Shown here in pieces: positions 57,057 through 64,000 of a stretch of 64,000 nt of DNA. Source of the DNA: Paramesorhizobium endophyticum (GTDB lineage: Bacteria > Pseudomonadota > Alphaproteobacteria > Rhizobiales > Rhizobiaceae). The stretch covers positions 124,001-188,000 of the forward strand of contig NZ_BMHH01000002.1 of assembly GCF_014640615.1 (NCBI RefSeq), read 5' to 3'. The position numbers and the translations under genes are program-made. The notes beneath the pieces are model-generated. The model searched no databases. It was not told the origin of the DNA and saw nothing but the letters and a program-made list of their open reading frames with translations. Within the stretch, counting starts at the first letter, position 1. Every line of letters begins with the position of its first letter.

Positions 57057-57103
57057 CCGCATGATCCCGTTCGAAAGCCTGCAATTTTCGGAATCGTGCT
57101 GCC
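57057..57103. repeat. AGCATGATCC palindromic element, copy 3 (degraded)
   Basis: GCATGATCCCGTTCGAAAGC...GCAATTTTCGGAATCGTGCT, arms still recognisable with mismatches. Lies upstream of the MfnB-FolB gene. Confidence 0.65.
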
Positions 57104-57116
57104 AGAGGGCTGCTTT

Positions 57117-58148
57117 ATGACGAAGATGCTGGTGAGCGTGCGGAACCGCGAAGAAGCCCAAACCGCGTTGAAGAGCGGGGCGGACATCGTTGACCTCGCG
57201 AGCGGCAAGGCGGGAGGCCTTCCCGTTGATACAGTCACGGAAGTGGCCAAACTCGCTGCGGACGGCGGTGGGGTGAGCGCGGCCTGTTACGATCCCGACA
57301 TGGAGCCGCACACAATCCTGCACGAGGCGGAGAAAATAGCGGCGGCAGGGGCGGATTATATCAGGATCGGACTGTTCCCATCCGAGCGGCTTCCCGGCTG
57401 CGTCACTGCGCTGAGCAAGCTTGCCGGAACTGCGAAGCTGATCGGCGTGCTCTATGCCGGGCAGGACTATCCCGACGAACTGCCGGCATCCCTCGCCAGA
57501 GCCGGCTTCCACGGCATCATGCTGGACACGGCAGAAACCGGCGAGCGGCTGCTCGACCGGTCAAGCCTTGACCTGATCGGCGCTATCATCGCCACTGCCC
57601 ATGAGCACTCGCTTATTGCCGGAGTTGCGGGGGGACTGGAAGCACCTGATATCCCGCGGCTTCTCGTCCATCGCCCGGATTTCCTGGGGTTCCACGGTCT
57701 TGATGCGGACGAATTGACGACCATCCGGGCGCTTATCCCGGAGATGGAGATACGCGCTATGGAACCTCATTTCTCCAAGCCGGAACAGGGAGATCTCGGG
57801 ACCTATAAGATTTTTGTCCGCGATTTCGCGCTGCCGGTCCATATCGGCGCTTACAGCTTCGAGCATGGAAAGCCTCAGCAAGTACGCTTCGACGTGACGG
57901 CTGAAGTGCGCCGCGTGGTGCGCATACCGGTTGAAATGCGCCACGTCGTCTCCTACGATCTAATAATGGACGGCATCAGGAGCATCGTCGCGCGCGGGCA
58001 CGTTGAGCTTTCCGAAACGCTGGCCGAGGAAATCGCGAGCCTCGTCCTGGCTCACCCCCGCGTCATCCATGTGGTGGTCAGGGTCGAGAAGCTCGAACTC
58101 GGGCCGGGCGGCGTCGGTGTCGAGATCGAGCGTTCGCGGCGGGTCTAG
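57117..58148 (+). CDS. Fusion: MfnB-like domain + dihydroneopterin aldolase (FolB)
   Basis: 343 residues in two parts. Residues 1 to about 225 match the (5-formylfuran-3-yl)methyl phosphate synthase (MfnB/DUF556) barrel: KMLVSVRNREEAQTALKSGA DIVDLASG, CYDPDM, GADYIRIGLFP, KLIGVLYAGQ, GFHGIMLDTAETGERLL, IAGVAGGLEAPDIPRLLVHR. The remainder is FolB-like: YKIFVRDFALPVHIGAYSFE, HVVSYDLIMDGIRSI, VRVEKLELGPGGVGVEIER. Canonical MfnB lysines (in DVKxP, KxGL and TAxKD) appear as Ala, Arg and Thr/Gly here, so that half may be altered. Usual setting is methanofuran/tetrahydromethanopterin biosynthesis. ATG 57117, with GAGGG 7 bases upstream. Confidence 0.72.
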   Translation: MTKMLVSVRNREEAQTALKSGADIVDLASGKAGGLPVDTVTEVAKLAADGGGVSAACYDPDMEPHTILHEAEKIAAAGADYIRIGLFPSERLPGCVTALSKLAGTAKLIGVLYAGQDYPDELPASLARAGFHGIMLDTAETGERLLDRSSLDLIGAIIATAHEHSLIAGVAGGLEAPDIPRLLVHRPDFLGFHGLDADELTTIRALIPEMEIRAMEPHFSKPEQGDLGTYKIFVRDFALPVHIGAYSFEHGKPQQVRFDVTAEVRRVVRIPVEMRHVVSYDLIMDGIRSIVARGHVELSETLAEEIASLVLAHPRVIHVVVRVEKLELGPGGVGVEIERSRRV

Positions 58149-58189
58149 AGCATGATCCCAAAAAGTTGCAGACTTTTTGGGATCATGCT
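58149..58189. repeat. AGCATGATCC palindromic element, copy 4
   Basis: 41-bp perfect palindrome with arms AGCATGATCCCAAAAAGT and ACTTTTTGGGATCATGCT around TGCAG, directly after the stop of the fusion gene. Probably acts as its terminator. Confidence 0.9.
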
Positions 58190-58202
58190 GAAAAAACAAA
58201 TG

Positions 58203-58248
58203 GTTAGAGCGCGATGTCCGATTCCACTTAATTTCATCTCGCTCTAAC
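58203..58248. repeat. GTTAGAGCG inverted repeat
   Basis: GTTAGAGCGCGATG (58203-58216) and CATCTCGCTCTAAC (58235-58248) are inverted with one mismatch. It adjoins the previous palindrome and forms a composite intergenic element. Confidence 0.7.
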
Positions 58249-58271
58249 GCAAGCAGCGGCTATGCGCGGCT

Positions 58272-58982
58272 TTATACGTGCCGCGTAATCCCCCCATCCA
58301 CGCGGATGTTCTGCCCCGTGATATAGCTCGCGTCGTCCGACAGCAGGAACGCCGCCGTCGCTGCGATTTCCTCCACGGTGCCGATGCGCTTCATCGGCAC
58401 GGCGGCCAATGTTTCCGGCGTCTGGTCATAGCTGTCGATATAGCCGGGCAGGAGGGCGTTCATGCGGATATTGTCGGCGGCGTAGCGGTCGGCATAGAGC
58501 TTGGTGTATGCCCCGACTGCGGCGCGATAGGCGCAGGAGACCGGGAATTTCAGCGTCGGCTCGAAGGCGGCGAAGGTGGTGATGTTCACCCATGCGCCCT
58601 TGCCCTGCTGGAGCATGAAGGGCGTCACCAGCCGCGCCATGCGCACCACATTCAGCACCATCATCTCATTGCCGAGCGCCCAGCCATCGTCGGTGATATC
58701 GAGAAGGTCGCCCTTCGGCGGATGGCCGGTATGGTTGACCACGGCATCGATGCGGCCATAGCGGCTTGCTGCTGCGTCGACCAGCGCTTCGAGATCGGCA
58801 AGCTTTTCGGCCACACCCTTGATGCCCACGCCGCCCAGTTCTTCCGCCAGCTCGACGGCGCTGCCCGAGGGCGACATGAGAGCCAGCCTGTAACCGCGTT
58901 CGTGGAGTTTCCGCGCAATCGCCGCGCCCATGCCGCGACCGCCGCCCGTTATCACCGCCACTGGCTTTTCATTCGTTGCCAT
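58272..58982 (-). CDS. SDR-family protein lacking the catalytic Lys
   Basis: 236 residues of the short-chain dehydrogenase fold: cofactor loop VITGGGRGMGAAIARKLHER, NHTG (usual NNAG) in VNHTGHPPKGDLL, and C-terminal LLSDDASYITGQNIRVDGGI. The active Tyr is in VSCAYRAAVGAY, but the fourth residue after it is Val where YxxxK has Lys, and the usual Ser is Thr (NITTF). It may be a non-canonical enzyme or a binding protein. Substrate unknown. ATG 58982; divergent from the OmpA-type gene. Confidence 0.8.
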   Translation of the reverse strand: MATNEKPVAVITGGGRGMGAAIARKLHERGYRLALMSPSGSAVELAEELGGVGIKGVAEKLADLEALVDAAASRYGRIDAVVNHTGHPPKGDLLDITDDGWALGNEMMVLNVVRMARLVTPFMLQQGKGAWVNITTFAAFEPTLKFPVSCAYRAAVGAYTKLYADRYAADNIRMNALLPGYIDSYDQTPETLAAVPMKRIGTVEEIAATAAFLLSDDASYITGQNIRVDGGITRHV

Positions 58983-59115
58983 TCGCTTTCTCCTCGATTT
59001 GACCTTGCCGCCGCAACTTGACTATGAAGGCAATATCGTTAACCAAGTTCCACCTTCTCGCCGCAATCGCCTCTATGATCGCGGCACCGCATACAAATCC
59101 GGGGACGATTCTGTC

Positions 59116-59853
59116 ATGATCAAGAAGCTTACCATTACCGCCGTCGCGGTGACGACCTTACTCGCCGGCTGCACGACCGATCCCTATACGGGCGAGCAGA
59201 AGATGTCGAAGACAGCGGGCGGCGCGGCGCTGGGCGCGGCTGTTGGCGCGCTGGGCGGCCTCGCGGTCGGCGGATCGAGCCGCGCGCAGCGCAATGCCGT
59301 GCTGATCGGCGCGGGCATCGGTGCGCTGACCGGCGGCGCCATCGGCAATTACATGGACCGGCAGGAAGCCGAACTCAGGGCCCAGCTTCAGGGCACGGGC
59401 GTTTCGGTCACCCGCAATGGCGACAGCATCATCCTCAACATGCCGTCGAACATAACCTTTGACACGGACCGGGACCAGGTGAAGAGCCAGTTCTACCCGA
59501 CGCTCAATTCCGTCGCCATCGTGCTGCGCAAGTTCAATCAGTCGCTGGTCGATATCTACGGCCATACCGATTCGACCGGCAGCCCGTCCTACAATCAGCA
59601 GCTCTCGCAGCGCCGCGCACAATCCGTGGCAAGCTATCTGGGCGCGCAAGGCATTGACCAGCGCCGCTTCGCCGTTACCGGCTTCGGCGATACGCGTCCC
59701 ATCGCCTCCAACGCCTCGGAATCGGGTCGCGCGCAGAACCGCCGCGTCGAAATCCAGATATCACCGCTTGCCGAAGGCGGGCAGGGCGGCGGCGGTGGCT
59801 ACGGCCAGGGTGGCGGCTACGGCGCGCCGGGCGGTGGCTACGGCGGGTATTGA
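59116..59853 (+). CDS. OmpA-family outer-membrane lipoprotein
   Basis: 245 residues. Lipobox LLAGC (VAVTTLLAGCTTDPYTG), then a Gly/Ala-rich glycine-zipper segment (GGAALGAAVGALGGLAVGGS), and the OmpA C-terminal peptidoglycan-binding domain (about 115-225): FDTDRDQVKSQFYPTLNS, DIYGHTDSTGSPSYNQQLSQ RRAQSVASYL, and FGDTRPIASNASESGRAQNR RVEIQI. The end is a Gly/Tyr-rich tail (GGGGGYGQGGGYGAPGGGYG). Anchors outer membrane to the wall. ATG 59116 is chosen because the signal peptide starts there. TTAACCA lies 75 bp upstream. Confidence 0.92.
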   Translation: MIKKLTITAVAVTTLLAGCTTDPYTGEQKMSKTAGGAALGAAVGALGGLAVGGSSRAQRNAVLIGAGIGALTGGAIGNYMDRQEAELRAQLQGTGVSVTRNGDSIILNMPSNITFDTDRDQVKSQFYPTLNSVAIVLRKFNQSLVDIYGHTDSTGSPSYNQQLSQRRAQSVASYLGAQGIDQRRFAVTGFGDTRPIASNASESGRAQNRRVEIQISPLAEGGQGGGGGYGQGGGYGAPGGGYGGY

Positions 59854-59880
59854 TCCGTACCGCTTGCATCAACTTCATCA

Positions 59881-59909
59881 AAGCGCGGTCCTTCGGGGCC
59901 GCGTTTTTG
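59881..59909 (+). terminator. Terminator of the OmpA-type gene
   Basis: AAGCGCGGTCC-TTCG-GGGCCGCG with one G-U pair, then TTTTT; UUCG tetraloop stem 28 bp after the stop. Confidence 0.8.
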
Positions 59910-59998
59910 TTTGCGACGAATCGTCAAATCGGAGCGGAGCGGATCAAAATCGTTCCGGGTCCAAATTTTTATTAACAGGGCCGGCTACATATAAGAAA

Positions 59999-60013
59999 GA
60001 ACGTATATGGAAC
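59999..60013. promoter_or_regulatory. LexA (SOS) box of recA
   Basis: GAAC-GTATATG-GAAC, an exact alphaproteobacterial GAAC-N7-GAAC LexA site, 125 bp upstream of the recA ATG. Indicates SOS induction of recA. Confidence 0.85.
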
Positions 60014-60137
60014 ATTTTTATAATAAATTGAATTCTCAATGGCTTGCCCTGCTTGCCAAGCGGGAACAAAACGAATACAAATAGTTTACCAAGAACGGGC
60101 TGTCCGGGCTTCATCCACCACAGGGGGCTAGTGTAAC

Positions 60138-61226
60138 ATGTCTCAGAATTCATTGCGGCTTGTTGAGGAAAAATCAGTGGACAAGACTAAAGCTCTGGAC
60201 GCGGCGCTGTCTCAGATCGAGCGGGCGTTCGGCAAGGGATCGATCATGCGGCTCGGCAGCAACGAGCAGGCGGTCGAGATCGAGACGATATCGACCGGAT
60301 CGCTTTCTCTGGATATCGCGCTCGGCGTCGGCGGACTGCCCAAGGGACGTATCGTCGAAATCTATGGTCCGGAAAGCTCGGGCAAGACGACGCTGGCGCT
60401 GCACACCATCGCCGAAGCCCAGAAGAAGGGCGGCATCTGCGCCTTCGTCGACGCGGAGCACGCGCTCGATCCCGTCTATGCCCGCAAGCTCGGCGTCGAT
60501 CTGGAAAATCTGCTGATTTCGCAGCCCGACACGGGCGAGCAGGCGCTGGAGATCACCGATACGCTGGTGCGTTCGGGCGCCATCGACGTGCTGGTGGTCG
60601 ACTCCGTCGCTGCCTTGACGCCGCGCGCGGAAATCGAGGGCGAAATGGGCGATTCCCTGCCGGGCATGCAGGCTCGCCTGATGAGCCAGGCGCTGCGCAA
60701 GCTTACCGCCTCCATTTCCCGCTCCAAATGCATGGTCATCTTCATCAACCAGATCCGCATGAAGATCGGTGTCATGTTCGGCTCGCCCGAGACGACGACG
60801 GGCGGCAACGCCTTGAAATTCTATGCGTCGGTTCGTCTCGATATCCGCCGCATCGGCGCTCTCAAGGAGCGGGATGAGGTGGTCGGCAACCAGACCCGCG
60901 TGAAAGTGGTGAAAAACAAGCTGGCGCCTCCCTTCAAGCAGGTGGAATTCGATATTCTCTACGGCGCGGGCGTTTCCAAGGTGGGCGAACTGGTCGATCT
61001 GGGCGTCAAGGCCGGTGTGGTCGAGAAATCCGGCGCGTGGTTCTCCTATAATTCGCAGCGCCTGGGGCAGGGGCGTGAGAACGCCAAGGTGTTCCTCAGG
61101 GACAATCCCGAAGTGGCGCGCGAGATCGAACTGACCCTCCGCCAGAATGCCGGTCTCATCGCCGAGCAGCTTCTCGAAAACGGCCCCGGCGACGGGGATG
61201 GTGACGCCGACGCCGGGGATATGTGA
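60138..61226 (+). CDS. recA: Recombinase A
   Basis: 362 residues. DNA recombinase and LexA co-protease. Walker [14 protein letters not shown], Walker [21 protein letters not shown], the DNA-binding loops [16 protein letters not shown] and [17 protein letters not shown], and an acidic C-terminus ([13 protein letters not shown]). Start [26 protein letters not shown] lies 10 bases upstream. Single gene with a LexA box. Confidence 0.98.
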   Translation: MSQNSLRLVEEKSVDKTKALDAALSQIERAFGKGSIMRLGSNEQAVEIETISTGSLSLDIALGVGGLPKGRIVEIYGPESSGKTTLALHTIAEAQKKGGICAFVDAEHALDPVYARKLGVDLENLLISQPDTGEQALEITDTLVRSGAIDVLVVDSVAALTPRAEIEGEMGDSLPGMQARLMSQALRKLTASISRSKCMVIFINQIRMKIGVMFGSPETTTGGNALKFYASVRLDIRRIGALKERDEVVGNQTRVKVVKNKLAPPFKQVEFDILYGAGVSKVGELVDLGVKAGVVEKSGAWFSYNSQRLGQGRENAKVFLRDNPEVAREIELTLRQNAGLIAEQLLENGPGDGDGDADAGDM

Positions 61227-61254
61227 GCCCTCTAATAGGCTTTGTTTCTCTGAC

Positions 61255-61295
61255 AGCCCGCCTCTCTCATGAATGAGGGGGGCGGGCTTCTGTTT
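61255..61295 (+). terminator. Terminator of recA
   Basis: AGCCCGCC(TCTCTCAT) pairs with ATGAGGGG GGCGGGCT in a long GC-rich stem with a short loop, followed by TCTGTTT, 28 bp after recA. Confidence 0.75.
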
Positions 61296-61453
61296 ATCGT
61301 GGGGTATTCCGGGCGCATTTACCTCGCTGTCTTTCCCTTTTCGGATTGTCTGGACACGATCCGGCAGCATCGCTAAAAGCGCCGGAAGGAGCATTTCAAG
61401 AAGGCGAAGCCTGTCGTGCAAGAGCACAGGTCAAAGCCCCCAAAGGTTGGAAC

Positions 61454-64000
<2,547 letters not shown>

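Noticed and set aside
59034-59050. TTAACCA near the OmpA-type gene as a third copy of the amidase/M23 operator
   Set aside because: GTTAACCAAG lacks the TAAYGAA right arm, so the inverted repeat is missing; at most a half-site.

Overview
The window is GC-rich, gene-dense chromosome from an alphaproteobacterium of the order Hyphomicrobiales (Rhizobiales), most likely near Brucellaceae/Phyllobacteriaceae. Evidence for this is the ExoR homologue, PopZ beside valS, a SUF operon with an Irr-type iron-control element, a recA gene behind a GAAC-N7-GAAC LexA box, and many copies of Rhizobiales-style intergenic palindromes. Family-level placement is inference from gene content and order.

Layout. 0-1.6 kb: end of a BMP-type ABC transporter (permease, binding protein). 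1.6-2.5 kb: a toxin-antitoxin (TA) pair. 2.5-8 kb (minus strand): aroQ-accB-accC-aat, preceded by a DsbA-like oxidoreductase and an M48 peptidase. 8.1-9.3 kb: a PLP aminotransferase with an apparent 1-bp frameshift. 9.3-10.5 kb: small stress/metal-type genes. 10.6-25.4 kb: core cell-wall and translation genes: rne with a long structured leader, an amidase, PBP1A, prfB with its programmed +1 frameshift, a VapBC pair, an M23 factor, a Bcp peroxiredoxin and a giant AsmA-like protein. 25.6-38.3 kb: tyrS, an alpha/beta hydrolase, the SUF operon (desulfurase, sufB, small membrane protein, sufC, sufD, sufS, sufT), a DUF2336 protein and a four-gene envelope operon. 38.4-50 kb: a HigBA-like pair, mgtE, an amino-acid permease, popZ, valS, a FadL-like porin, exoR and a vapBC pair whose toxin lacks a normal start codon. 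50-58.2 kb: xth, an Rrf2/flavoprotein pair, the complete pqqABCDE operon, a PheC-like periplasmic dehydratase and an MfnB-FolB fusion. 58.3-64 kb: an odd SDR, an OmpA-type lipoprotein, recA and alaS (cut by the window end).

How parts work together. The AccB/AccC pair makes the biotin half of acetyl-CoA carboxylase. The SUF genes form one Fe-S assembly unit, probably iron-controlled through the Irr-type site at 27794-27810. The amidase (14.1 kb) and the M23 factor (19.9-21.3 kb) share a near-identical 18-bp inverted-repeat site just upstream of their starts, which suggests joint, perhaps cell-cycle-linked, control. The PQQ genes make the cofactor for a dehydrogenase encoded elsewhere.

The most unusual observations are: a palindromic repeat inserted in frame (114 bp, 38 codons) inside pqqB, with a sister copy between pqqC and pqqD that supplies the apparent pqqD ribosome binding site; the shared 18-bp operator-like site; the vapC with no canonical start; the frameshifted aminotransferase; and the MfnB-FolB fusion next to the PQQ genes whose MfnB half seems to lack the family's conserved lysines. 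No tRNA, rRNA, CRISPR array, integrase or transposase was seen.
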